Below, one piece after another: positions 26,325 through 34,510 of a stretch of DNA of 64,000 nucleotides. The notes below the pieces were generated by a model, which saw only the letters and a program-made list of their open reading frames with translations, searched no databases and was not told the origin of the DNA. The first letter of the stretch is position 1; each line of letters begins with the position of its first letter. The translations under genes and the position numbers were made by a program. Source of the DNA: Limenecus sp048360435 (GTDB lineage Bacteria; Cyanobacteriota; Vampirovibrionia; Gastranaerophilales; Gastranaerophilaceae); NCBI GenBank assembly GCA_048360435.1, contig DBGCOP010000040.1, forward strand, positions 29,846 through 93,845, read 5' to 3'.

Positions 26325-26714
26325 ATGAAAACTCCTGATATCAATTTGAAAAAACCTTTTGTAAATGGCTACAAAGCTGTTAAAGACGGTGTAAAAAATA
26401 CTTATTCAAAACACAAACCATCTTTGGATAAGGGAATTAATTATGCAAAAGAATTGTCCAAAGATACAATTTCTTTTGTTAAAAATAATCCTAAAAAAAC
26501 AGGACTTATTGCCGGAGCTGCTATTCTTTTGACAGGACTTGTGACAGGTTTTGTTAAAGCAGTTAAAGCCAACAAAGTAAAAAATGAACATATTGCTCAT
26601 CAAAGAGAAGTTATTAATGTGCTTAAAGAAGAAATTGTTGACAGACAAGTTGTAATTGATGCTTTACACGATGCTGTTGACGGTGCTTTAAAAGCAAGCA
26701 AAAAAGCAGAGTAA
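26325..26714 (+). CDS. Small single-pass membrane protein
   Basis: 129 residues, basic N-terminus, one hydrophobic segment (GLIAGAAILLTGLVTGFVKAV, about residues 64-84) and a helical C-terminus (NVLKEEIVDRQVVIDALHDA). The layout resembles DUF883/YqjD-type membrane-anchored helical proteins, but I see no specific match. Ribosome site AAGGAAAAG. The 221-bp gap before it also holds the promoter region of the divergent coiled-coil gene. Terminator follows. Confidence 0.6.
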   Translation: MKTPDINLKKPFVNGYKAVKDGVKNTYSKHKPSLDKGINYAKELSKDTISFVKNNPKKTGLIAGAAILLTGLVTGFVKAVKANKVKNEHIAHQREVINVLKEEIVDRQVVIDALHDAVDGALKASKKAE

Positions 26715-26732
26715 AATTTTCAAATATAAAAG

Positions 26733-26771
26733 AAGTCCCTTTGAAAGTTCAGGCTTTTAAATAAGGGACTT
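26733..26771 (+). terminator. Terminator with large loop
   Basis: AAGTCCCTT (26733-26741) / AAGGGACTT (26763-26771) plus a T run; the 21-nt loop can form an inner AAAG/CTTT stem. Confidence 0.75.
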
Positions 26772-26823
26772 TTTTTATATCATAATTTTTAATAGTTAAA
26801 AATCGGAATTAAGAGAAGAAGCT

Positions 26824-29262
26824 TTGAGTGAAATTGCGAAAACAAGACTTACAATTGCAGCATCAACTTTTTATATAATCGGTGTAATTTCGTTTTTTAC
26901 CAATAATATTTTTATTTTTGCCTTTTTAGCTTTGATTGTTCTTTTGATTGCTTTAAAAAAAGATTTCATAAGTGCTAAATCAGCATGTATTTTTTATATG
27001 TTATTTGCAATAGCGATTCTAAATTGTCATTTTCAGATAAAGAATTTTGATGCTTTGTCAGAATATGTTTATACAAACGGTACGATTAAAGGTGTTGTGG
27101 ATTCTATACCTACCACAAATATTGCAGGCAGAACAAAATTCTATTTAAGAACAGATGAATATAATACCGAAAAAGCTCATCTTCGGAACATAAAAGCCAG
27201 AACAATTGTAACTCTTTATGATAAAGATGAAAATCTGGCAAAAATAAAAATAGGAGATAGGATTGAATTATCAGGCAAGCTTAGAAAACCTGTCTCTGCG
27301 AAAAATCCTTCTCAGTTTGATTATGCAAAATATTTGAAAAATCACAAAACGTTTTCTACTTTTTATTCAAAAGGGAATAATTGGAAAATTATATCAAAGC
27401 CTGATAAGTTTAGCGGAAAATTCCTCCAGAAGCTCAATGATAAAAGAGTAGAAATAATCAATATTCACAAAAAATATATGAAGAGTCCTAACCTTGAAGT
27501 TTTGGGTGGTATTGTTTTTGGTGATGATGCAATCAATCCTCCTGATGATATAAAAAGCTCTTTTATTAATTCCGGTCTTTTGCATATTCTGGCTGCATCA
27601 GGAATGAATGTTTCAATTATTTTCGGGATATGGTTTTTCCTGGCAATGAGAATGAAACTTAATTACAGGTTTGCAATATTAATAGGTGCAATTCTTGTTG
27701 CTTTTTATACTTTGATGACAGGAATGGGGCCGTCTGTTTTAAGAGCGGCTTTGATGATCGAGTTTGTTCTATTCGGTAAGTTAATAGACAGGAATGCTGA
27801 CGGAATTTCTCTTGTATTTTTTGTTGCACTTTTGCTGCTTTTATATAATCCTGCAATGATAAATGATGTAGGTTTTCAATTATCTTTTATTATTACCTTT
27901 GCTTTGATGTTTAATTGTCCTCCTGTTCTTGAAAACATAAAGAATAAATTTGGAGAGTTTATTGCAGGCGCTGTGATGATTCCTGTTGTTGCACAGTTGT
28001 GGGCTGCTCCAATACAAATGTTTTATTTTAATACATTCGCTTTGTATTCTGTATTTGCTAATTTAGCTATTACACCTTTCATTATGTCGATAAGTTTTCT
28101 TGGCTTTTTAGGTTCTATTATTGCAATGATTCCGGTTAAAGTTCTTGCTGACAAGACTTGTATGGTTTTTGATTTTATATTGAATCCGATTGTTTCTGTA
28201 CTTGTAAATATTTCAAATTATTTTTCAGCTCTTCCCAATTCTCTTATTGCAACTTCACACCCTGATTTGTTTAAATTGTTTTTGTATTATTCTATTTTGT
28301 TTGTTATCGGTTTTTCTATAAGAAACAAATTTAAAGATAAAAGGCTGTTGCATTTTATCTTTGTACTGTTAATAATATTCTTTTTCAGTTTTATAAGAAT
28401 AGAGAAGAATAATCTTGAGATTCTTGTTTTTGATGTTGGGAACGCGGATAGTTTCTTAATAAAAACTCCGCAAAAGAAATATGTTCTAATTGATACAGGA
28501 CATGGCTCAATTACTTCAAATTTTTCACAGGCTGATGCGATTATAAACAAGTACTTGAAGGATAATGGAATAAAATCTCTTGATTTGATGATTTTGACAC
28601 ACTTCGATTCAGACCATTCCGGAGGTGCTATTGATGTAATGAAAACAGTTGAGGTGAAAAAAGTACTTCTAAATAAAGACAAAGATGATTCAAAAACAAC
28701 AAAAATGATTGCTAAATATATAAAATCTAAGAACATAAATGCTTCTGATGCAAATAACAATGAAATTTTGCTGGAGGAACAAGGTTTTAAATTGATTTCA
28801 TATACACCTGATTTTAAAGAAGATAAAAACGATAATGACAATTCTATAATCACACTTTTGTCTTATGGTGATTTTGATATGTTATTTATGGCTGACGGCG
28901 GAATCAGAAGTTTTGATAAAATTAAGAAAAATCTTCCTGAAAATAAAAAGATTGAGATTTTGAAAGTAGGACATCATGGTGCAAATAATGTTGTAAGTAA
29001 TAAAATGCTGAAATTTTTGAAATCTGATGTTGCAGTGATATCAACAGGGTACAACACTTATGGTCATCCGAGAAAAGAAACTTTGAGGATTTTATCAAAA
29101 AATAATGTCAAAATATATCGTACGGATTTGAATAATGCTTTGAAAATAGTTTCTGACGGAGAAAAGTATGAAGTTTATAAATTTAACACCAGAAATAAAG
29201 AATTTTCAAAGGATATTGAACTGCGGTCTGATTATGTTTCGGATATAATGGAAAAGAATTAA
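26824..29262 (+). CDS. comEC: DNA uptake channel protein ComEC/Rec2
   Basis: Polytopic membrane protein through which single-stranded DNA enters the cell in natural transformation. 812 residues, TTG start. N-terminal hydrophobic helices, then an OB-like DUF4131 region (about 75-190). The ComEC competence domain follows with LHILAASGMNVSIIFGIWFF and GPSVLRAALM, and the C-terminal metallo-beta-lactamase-like domain with DVGNADSFLIKTP, LTHFDSDHSGGA (H-x-D-x-D-H), GHHGANN-type VGHHGANN and STGYNTYGHP. All three parts are intact. With pilD it suggests competence potential. Followed 18 bp later by a TPR gene. Confidence 0.95.
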   Translation: MSEIAKTRLTIAASTFYIIGVISFFTNNIFIFAFLALIVLLIALKKDFISAKSACIFYMLFAIAILNCHFQIKNFDALSEYVYTNGTIKGVVDSIPTTNIAGRTKFYLRTDEYNTEKAHLRNIKARTIVTLYDKDENLAKIKIGDRIELSGKLRKPVSAKNPSQFDYAKYLKNHKTFSTFYSKGNNWKIISKPDKFSGKFLQKLNDKRVEIINIHKKYMKSPNLEVLGGIVFGDDAINPPDDIKSSFINSGLLHILAASGMNVSIIFGIWFFLAMRMKLNYRFAILIGAILVAFYTLMTGMGPSVLRAALMIEFVLFGKLIDRNADGISLVFFVALLLLLYNPAMINDVGFQLSFIITFALMFNCPPVLENIKNKFGEFIAGAVMIPVVAQLWAAPIQMFYFNTFALYSVFANLAITPFIMSISFLGFLGSIIAMIPVKVLADKTCMVFDFILNPIVSVLVNISNYFSALPNSLIATSHPDLFKLFLYYSILFVIGFSIRNKFKDKRLLHFIFVLLIIFFFSFIRIEKNNLEILVFDVGNADSFLIKTPQKKYVLIDTGHGSITSNFSQADAIINKYLKDNGIKSLDLMILTHFDSDHSGGAIDVMKTVEVKKVLLNKDKDDSKTTKMIAKYIKSKNINASDANNNEILLEEQGFKLISYTPDFKEDKNDNDNSIITLLSYGDFDMLFMADGGIRSFDKIKKNLPENKKIEILKVGHHGANNVVSNKMLKFLKSDVAVISTGYNTYGHPRKETLRILSKNNVKIYRTDLNNALKIVSDGEKYEVYKFNTRNKEFSKDIELRSDYVSDIMEKN

Positions 29263-29280
29263 AGGGCAAGAGGTATTTTT

Positions 29281-30042
29281 ATGGACAAGAAGATGCTTGA
29301 TCAGGCAATGGAATATTTTAAAAAAAGAGATTATGAAAATGCTATGACTGTTTTTCAGAATCTTCTTGAACAGGATCCTAAAAATCCTCATTTATTAAAT
29401 AATGTGGGACTTTGTTTGGCTCATCAGGGGCAAATTTCTCAGGCTGAAGAATATTTCAGAAAAGCGTTGTTTTTGGATGAAAAACTTGCTGAAACTTATA
29501 TAAATCTGGCTGATGTATATTACAAACAGAACCGTTTGTGGGATGCAATAGATTTGCTTCAGGGTGCTGTCGCAATTTTGCCTGACAATGCCGCTTTGAG
29601 ACATTTTCTTGCAAGAATTTATATTGAGGATAAAAGGTATGATGATGCGATTGATGCATTGGATTCTGTGCTGGAATTGGCTCCTAAGAACTATGATGCA
29701 AATTGGGATCTTGGGATGGTGTATTTTGAGACAGGTGATTGGGCAGGTGCAATTTCTAACTTTGAAGAAGTTTTGCAATATGTTCAGGAAAATGAACTGA
29801 TTTTTTATCAAACAGCACTTGCTTATGAGGCTAATGATGAACTCGACAAAGCTGTTTCAAATCATTTAAAGGCAATAGCTGTAAATGACAAATTCCCCCT
29901 TTCCTACAAACGTCTGGGGATGTTGTTTATGGCTAGAGGTGATAATGATGATGCAAGAGAGTATTTTGAAGAATATATAAACTTTGATGTGCCTCAAGAA
30001 GAAAAGGACAATATTAAAAAAATTCTAGAAAGATTAGGTTAA
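29281..30042 (+). CDS. TPR-repeat protein
   Basis: 253 residues consisting of about six tetratricopeptide repeats (for example YFKKRDYENAMTVFQNLL, AEEYFRKALFLDEKLAETYI and YDANWDLGMVYFETGDWAGA). Each has the W/L-G-Y-A-x-P spacing. No signal peptide. A cytosolic scaffold for protein-protein contacts; partner unknown. Cotranscribed with comEC upstream and the TSCPD gene, which starts one base after its stop. Confidence 0.85.
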   Translation: MDKKMLDQAMEYFKKRDYENAMTVFQNLLEQDPKNPHLLNNVGLCLAHQGQISQAEEYFRKALFLDEKLAETYINLADVYYKQNRLWDAIDLLQGAVAILPDNAALRHFLARIYIEDKRYDDAIDALDSVLELAPKNYDANWDLGMVYFETGDWAGAISNFEEVLQYVQENELIFYQTALAYEANDELDKAVSNHLKAIAVNDKFPLSYKRLGMLFMARGDNDDAREYFEEYINFDVPQEEKDNIKKILERLG

Positions 30043-30043
30043 A

Positions 30044-30313
30044 ATGAGTGAAATTATACAATATCAAACAACAGGTGTTTGTTGTGGCTTAATGCAGGTC
30101 AAAATTAATGACGGGGTTATTGAAGATGCAGAATTCTTAGGAGGATGCAACGGTAATCTTCAAGGTATTAAAGCCTTAATAAAAGGTATGAAAATTGATG
30201 ATGTTATCTCGAAGCTTACAGGTATTCAATGCGGTGCAAAGTCTACAAGCTGTCCTGATCAGCTTGCACAATGTTTAATCGAATATAAATCAAAAGAACT
30301 AAAAACTGTCTAA
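30044..30313 (+). CDS. TIGR03905-type TSCPD domain protein
   Basis: 89 residues. Conserved TGVCCGLMQVKIN, EFLGGCNGNLQGI and GIQCGAKSTSCPDQL match the free-standing TSCPD family (TIGR03905), related to the Cys-rich C-terminal domain of class II ribonucleotide reductases. Cys pattern CC...C...C...C suggests metal or redox function. Start follows the TPR stop by one base, so translation is coupled. Exact role unknown. Confidence 0.85.
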   Translation: MSEIIQYQTTGVCCGLMQVKINDGVIEDAEFLGGCNGNLQGIKALIKGMKIDDVISKLTGIQCGAKSTSCPDQLAQCLIEYKSKELKTV

Positions 30314-30373
30314 ATTTGATGACACTGTAAACTTGTCTGTGCTGTGTTATAATGAACGTAAACAGAGGTGCAG

Positions 30374-31027
30374 ATGTCTGATAAAAATTTATTGTGCATA
30401 GTTTTGACATTCGCTTTAGCATTTTTTGTTATAGGGAATGCTTTTAGGGTGGGAAATCCGCTTCTTGGCATTGAAACTTTGTTTATTTGGTTTGTCATTT
30501 ATATGATTATGCCTATGGCTCTTATTGTGGAAAAAAAGACTGACTATGCGGCCGCACCTGTATGTTGGAAACAGATTTTTTTCAGAACCGTTGAGACCGG
30601 TTATTTGTTTATTAGTTTTTGTTCTGCACTTTTATTATCGATTTTGTTTGATGATGTAACGGATTTTCTCGGACCTTTTATTCCGGAACGACCGGAGTTT
30701 AACACTCTTATTATAATATTGCTGGTTTTATTCAGTGCAATATTGAGTCTTGCTTTTTTTACGCTTTTTTCTAAGGTCAGAATTGAAAAATTAAAAAGAA
30801 ACGGTATTAAGGTAATTGTAGACATAAAAGATGTTAAGTTTTTAAATGGAAATTGTTATGTGGTTGCAGAAACCTATCATCCTGAAACTCATGAACATCT
30901 CAGACTGTTAGGCAAAACATATGCTGAAAATAAAGAAGAAATTCCCTCAAAGATGCCTGTATATTTTGACAAAAAAGATTGGGAAAATTATTACTTTGAT
31001 ACTTGTAGCTGGCTGGACGAAAGTTAA
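30374..31027 (+). CDS. Multi-pass membrane protein of unknown function
   Basis: 217 residues with four hydrophobic segments (about residues 6-24, 33-50, 72-92 and 108-130), then a soluble C-terminal domain (RIEKLKRNGIKVIVDIKDVK onward) containing beta-rich NCYVVAETYHPETHEHLRL. ATG at 30374 chosen over the GTG at 30368, since AGAGG then sits five bases upstream. The C-terminal domain resembles DUF3592-like extracytoplasmic modules in layout only. Single gene between the TSCPD gene and a convergent histidine kinase. Confidence 0.6.
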   Translation: MSDKNLLCIVLTFALAFFVIGNAFRVGNPLLGIETLFIWFVIYMIMPMALIVEKKTDYAAAPVCWKQIFFRTVETGYLFISFCSALLLSILFDDVTDFLGPFIPERPEFNTLIIILLVLFSAILSLAFFTLFSKVRIEKLKRNGIKVIVDIKDVKFLNGNCYVVAETYHPETHEHLRLLGKTYAENKEEIPSKMPVYFDKKDWENYYFDTCSWLDES

Positions 31028-31029
31028 TT

Positions 31030-32031
31030 TTATTTAGGCAGACATATTATAAATGTAGTGAAAATATTTGAAGGGTCATCTTTTGACGATTCAATCAATA
31101 TTTTTCCGTTATGAGCTTTTATGATTCTGTTAGACAGATAGAGTCCAAGTCCTGTTCCTACTTTGCGGAATTTCTTTGCTGTGGTGTAATATTTGTCAAA
31201 AACGTGGTCTATTTCTTCTTTTTTTATGCTTTTGCCATAGTTTGTAATTTTTATATATATGTTTTTTTCATCATCTGTTAATGTTATATCAACATTTGAA
31301 CATGATTCACTGAAAGAAATAGCATTTAGTATAAGATTTTTAAACACTCTTTTTATGTAAAATTCATCTAACTGTACTTTTTCGAAAAATTGAGGATGAA
31401 AATTTAGAGAAATTGAATCTGTATCTGAAATAGGTTTCATTTCTTCAATTGTATTTTCAAGCAGCCTTTTGACATCAAGCTCTTCTTTATGTAAATCAAT
31501 TTTTGTTTCATTGAGTTTATATGTTTCAAGTATGATTTCCACAAGTTCTACAAGTTCTTTGTTGGAATTTTTTAAGTAGCTTAGAGCTTCTTTTTGTCGA
31601 TTATTAAGTTCTCCAAACTTATTTTCAAGAAGAAAATTCAACATATTTTTTTCAGCGAGGATAGGGACTTTAAGGTCATGAGTTAATGTAGTCACAAAAT
31701 CTTCTTTTAGCTGTTCTATTTCTTTTAGTGCTTCAATTTTTTTGTTCAAATCATTTTGATATTCAACAATCATTTTTTCTCTGTCAACAATTGCTTCAAT
31801 CATTCTATTTATGCTTTCTGCAAAATTCGGAAGCATTGTAAAGGTTTCTTCATTTACTCTTTCATATAGGTTTCCATAGCGCACAGAGTTTATTGTTTTC
31901 AAAATACCTCTGAGAAGTTTTTTATGGTTTCGGAACGTTTTTTTCAGCTTTCTATATTTCATTGAAAGAGAAATCAATGAAACAGATAATATTACAATAA
32001 GTATACATAAACTGATTAACGCAAAATGCAC
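31030..32031 (-). CDS. Sensor histidine kinase
   Basis: Membrane histidine kinase of 333 residues. One N-terminal hydrophobic segment (about 3-24); a linker with HAMP-like features (30-90); a DHp domain with phospho-acceptor His118 in TTLTHDLKVPI; and an HATPase domain with N-box LILNAISFSE and G-boxes VGTGLGLYLSNRIIKAHNGK. No periplasmic sensor domain, so it may sense internally or through a partner. No response regulator is adjacent. It is the third gene of a flhB-sigma-kinase run, 12 bp after the sigma gene, an unusual grouping. Confidence 0.9.
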   Translation of the reverse strand: MHFALISLCILIVILSVSLISLSMKYRKLKKTFRNHKKLLRGILKTINSVRYGNLYERVNEETFTMLPNFAESINRMIEAIVDREKMIVEYQNDLNKKIEALKEIEQLKEDFVTTLTHDLKVPILAEKNMLNFLLENKFGELNNRQKEALSYLKNSNKELVELVEIILETYKLNETKIDLHKEELDVKRLLENTIEEMKPISDTDSISLNFHPQFFEKVQLDEFYIKRVFKNLILNAISFSESCSNVDITLTDDEKNIYIKITNYGKSIKKEEIDHVFDKYYTTAKKFRKVGTGLGLYLSNRIIKAHNGKILIESSKDDPSNIFTTFIICLPK

Positions 32032-32043
32032 TAAATTTATACC

Positions 32044-32712
32044 TTAATAACCATAATGTTCATGTTGGACAAGATATTCTCTAACATGATTAAGTGCAGA
32101 TTGAACAATCCTTGTTATACGGGAGGAGGATAAACCTACCTGTTCGGCAATTTCTTTAACCTGCATGTTTCTGTAAAATCTGTATTCAACAACAAGTCTG
32201 TCTTTTTGGGGCAAAGTAGCAATTGCCTCTCGGATAGCTTTTCCAAGTTCTGAAATCTCTGCTTTTTCATCAGGAAGAGCATGAGGATCTTTTATGAAAT
32301 CAAACGGTGAATCGTTGTCAGAAGATGCAGCGGCAATTGAGTCAATTGACAGGATTGTTTCATAGATAGCTTCTCTTACTTTACCCGGTGAAACGTCTAA
32401 GCTGTCATCAGAACCCTCAGAGTCTTCTTCAGTTTTTGTATGTTTGAGAGAATACCATTTGTATCTGTTTCTCAACTCATTTCTTATTGCCCAGCGAACG
32501 GCTGTTCCGATATAAGAACTGTTGTATTTTTCAAGCTGCTCTTCAGTCTTGTTTTTAATCATTGCTTGAACTGCAATAATTCCGATAGAAACAAGTTCCT
32601 CATAATCTACCATATGAGAAGGGATACGTCTGTGTTCTATCTTTGCGACTTTTTCAACGATTGATATATATTCTTTAATTTTATTTTGGGAAGTATGATT
32701 TACCATGGTCAT
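32044..32712 (-). CDS. Sigma-70-family factor, FliA-like, next to flhB
   Basis: 222 residues. Region 2: MVDYEELVSIGIIAVQAMIKN and YIGTAVRWAIRNELRNRYKW. Region 4: LPQKDRLVVEYRFYRNMQV and KEIAEQVGLSSSRITRIVQS. Between them is an unusual acidic Ser/Asp-rich stretch (TEEDSEGSDDSLDVSP) instead of a normal region 3. Start overlaps the flhB stop (ATGA), so it is translationally coupled to the export gene. FliA/sigma-28 genes often neighbour flhB in flagellar operons, supporting a motility or export link, but the protein is divergent and I leave the symbol empty. Confidence 0.85.
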   Translation of the reverse strand: MTMVNHTSQNKIKEYISIVEKVAKIEHRRIPSHMVDYEELVSIGIIAVQAMIKNKTEEQLEKYNSSYIGTAVRWAIRNELRNRYKWYSLKHTKTEEDSEGSDDSLDVSPGKVREAIYETILSIDSIAAASSDNDSPFDFIKDPHALPDEKAEISELGKAIREAIATLPQKDRLVVEYRFYRNMQVKEIAEQVGLSSSRITRIVQSALNHVREYLVQHEHYGY

Positions 32713-33806
32713 TTCTTATCTGTCTTCTTAGTATTTATATTACTAGGTTTTTGTGTTTTTCGCAAATTATATACAAATAGTAAAATTTCTGCTACTGCTT
32801 TATATAAATCAGGAGGAATTTCTCTGTTTACATCAACAAGTCTGAAAAGTGCTCTGGCAACAGGTGGGTTCTCAATTACCGGAACATTGTGCTCTCTTGC
32901 AATATTTATAATTTTCTTAGCAAAAAGCTCGGTACCTTTTGCAACAAGTTTTGGCGATTCCATTTCTTCCTGATCATATTTTAAAGCACATGCTATGTGA
33001 GTGGGGTTTGTAACAACAAAGTCTGCATCAGGAACAGCATCCATCATTCCTTGTTGCATCATTTGTTGTCTGCGTTGTCTGAGTGCGGCTTTTACGTTAG
33101 GGTCGCCTTCTGTATTTTTATATTCGTCTTTGACTTCTTTGAATGACATTTTTTGATCCTGAAGAAATTTCCAACGAGTCATTCCGTAATCAGCAGCTGC
33201 AATAATCAAAAATGCTATACTGGCTTTGATTACGAAATCCATAATCAGTGCACCGAATTCTTGCATAATTGCAAAGTTGTTGTCAGTGGCAGCCAATCCA
33301 AGAATTACTTCAAAATGGGCACTGTATACAGACCAGCCTACGTATCCGAGAATTGCTACTTTTACTATGTTTTTTACCAGTTCAAAGAGAGTTTTTACTG
33401 ACATTATGTTTTTAAAATATTTTGTCGGATTAAGTTTGTCGAGTTTTGGTGCGAGAGGGGTTGTTGTAAACAACGGTCCAACCTGTATAAAATCACCAAG
33501 AATAGCTATAAACATTGCTATACCTAAAATAGGAGCAATAATAAGAATTGTCGGCACAAGTGTAATGAATAAAAGATAAGGAAGACCGATATTTTGAAGG
33601 TGTTGATTAGGTATTTGTTCATAACAAAGTACAAAGAGCCTGGATATCTGGTCAAAAATGAATGGTGCAAGTTTTGCTATTGCAAAAAACATTACAATCA
33701 TTGCCAGAGCCGTTGAAAAATCTTTTGACTTTACAACTTGTCCTTCTTTTCTTGCTTTTTCCAGTTTTTGGTGGGATGCCTCAAACTGCTTATCTTCATC
33801 ACCCAT
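32709..33806 (-). CDS. flhB: Flagellar/type III export switch protein FlhB
   Basis: Export-gate component that switches substrate class after self-cleavage. 365 residues. Cytoplasmic start EASHQKLEKARKEGQVVKSKD matches the family; four membrane helices lie between about 30 and 210; the cytoplasmic domain contains the autocleavage motif NPTH at 267-270 followed by IACALKYD and VAKG. Uncleaved-switch residues are all intact, so it should work. YscU/SctU is a possible alternative, but length and linkage to a FliA-like factor favour FlhB. No other flagellar genes lie beside it. Ends in ATGA overlap with the sigma gene. Confidence 0.92.
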   Translation of the reverse strand: MGDEDKQFEASHQKLEKARKEGQVVKSKDFSTALAMIVMFFAIAKLAPFIFDQISRLFVLCYEQIPNQHLQNIGLPYLLFITLVPTILIIAPILGIAMFIAILGDFIQVGPLFTTTPLAPKLDKLNPTKYFKNIMSVKTLFELVKNIVKVAILGYVGWSVYSAHFEVILGLAATDNNFAIMQEFGALIMDFVIKASIAFLIIAAADYGMTRWKFLQDQKMSFKEVKDEYKNTEGDPNVKAALRQRRQQMMQQGMMDAVPDADFVVTNPTHIACALKYDQEEMESPKLVAKGTELFAKKIINIAREHNVPVIENPPVARALFRLVDVNREIPPDLYKAVAEILLFVYNLRKTQKPSNINTKKTDKK

Positions 33807-33903
33807 GGGGAGGGGTCCTTAACTTTTTAATCTAACCAACTCAACGATAACATTCTATCATGAAATTTAATGATAAAAATGGTGTTTTCAATTGAGTTTG
33901 GTT

Positions 33904-34119
33904 TTAGTTTTGTTTTGAGGGGTCAATATATTCAAAGATTTCATTAGGGGTGCATTCAAGAGCCCAGCAGAGCTTGTCAAGGGTGGAAAACTCAATGCCT
34001 TTACTTACATCATTATAGATTCTGTTTACGGTTTTGTAATCTAAGTCCGTCATTCTGACTATATCTGCAACACGTAAACGTTTTGTACCTAGTATTGTTG
34101 AAAGATTATTTCGAATCAT
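33904..34119 (-). CDS. Cro/CI-type HTH regulator (module B)
   Basis: About 71 residues from ATG 34119 (MIRNNLSTILGTKRLRVADI); an upstream ATG at 34146 would add nine residues with no family resemblance. HTH: VADIVRMTDLDYKTVNRIYN, then FSTLDKLCWALECTPNEIFEYID, typical of short YozG-type HTH_26 regulators. Divergent from a 77-residue acidic helical protein, the same design as at 13.5 kb. A GGGGGCAT / ATGCTCCC near-inverted repeat spans the shared gap (34140-34173). Confidence 0.8.
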   Translation of the reverse strand: MIRNNLSTILGTKRLRVADIVRMTDLDYKTVNRIYNDVSKGIEFSTLDKLCWALECTPNEIFEYIDPSKQN

Positions 34120-34150
34120 GCGTGAATTGTAACATATTGGGGGCATTAGG

Positions 34151-34179
34151 TTGATTTTATGGAATATGCTCCCTATAAT
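34151..34179 (+). promoter_or_regulatory. Strong sigma-70-type promoter of the module B small protein
   Basis: TTGATT (34151-34156), 17-bp spacer, TATAAT (34174-34179). The near-inverted repeat overlaps it, so the divergent regulator could occlude it. Confidence 0.7.
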
Positions 34180-34231
34180 TTACAATATAAGGTACTAAAA
34201 ATTTAATAAATTTAATATTAGGAAGCTGTCT

Positions 34232-34465
34232 ATGTCTGAAATTGATGATTCACTTAATGAAGCCGAACAAATGAAATATAATCTCCTCAAACTCCAATCA
34301 ATAGTTGAACTCTATCTGGCTTTTTATATCCACATTGACGATGAAAATAAAGTCGATATCTCACTCATAGAAACCTATGTGCTAAAAATTGCTCTCGAAC
34401 TTCAAAAACAACACTCCGACTTTGAAAATAATGTAAAAAATTTACTTAAAAAAAACGGATTCTGA
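34232..34465 (+). CDS. Small acidic helical protein (module B partner)
   Basis: 77 residues, not a recognised family. Acidic N-terminus (SEIDDSLNEAEQ), then amphipathic helices NLLKLQSIVELYLAFYIHID and SLIETYVLKIALELQKQ and a basic end KNLLKKNGF. Resembles by eye the 62-residue protein at 13767 (spacing of the hydrophobic core, acidic turn, SLIE). Own consensus promoter; AGGAAG before ATG. The 3' end forms part of a terminator shared with convergent eno. Confidence 0.65.
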   Translation: MSEIDDSLNEAEQMKYNLLKLQSIVELYLAFYIHIDDENKVDISLIETYVLKIALELQKQHSDFENNVKNLLKKNGF

Positions 34466-34487
34466 ATTAAATTCAAAACCCGTTTTT
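34450..34487. terminator. Bidirectional terminator between small protein and eno
   Basis: AAAAACGG / CCGTTTTT outer stem with an inner TGAAT / ATTCA stem; overlaps the last codons of the small gene. Confidence 0.75.
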
Positions 34488-34510
34488 TGTCTTATATCAT
34501 TTTTTAATGA

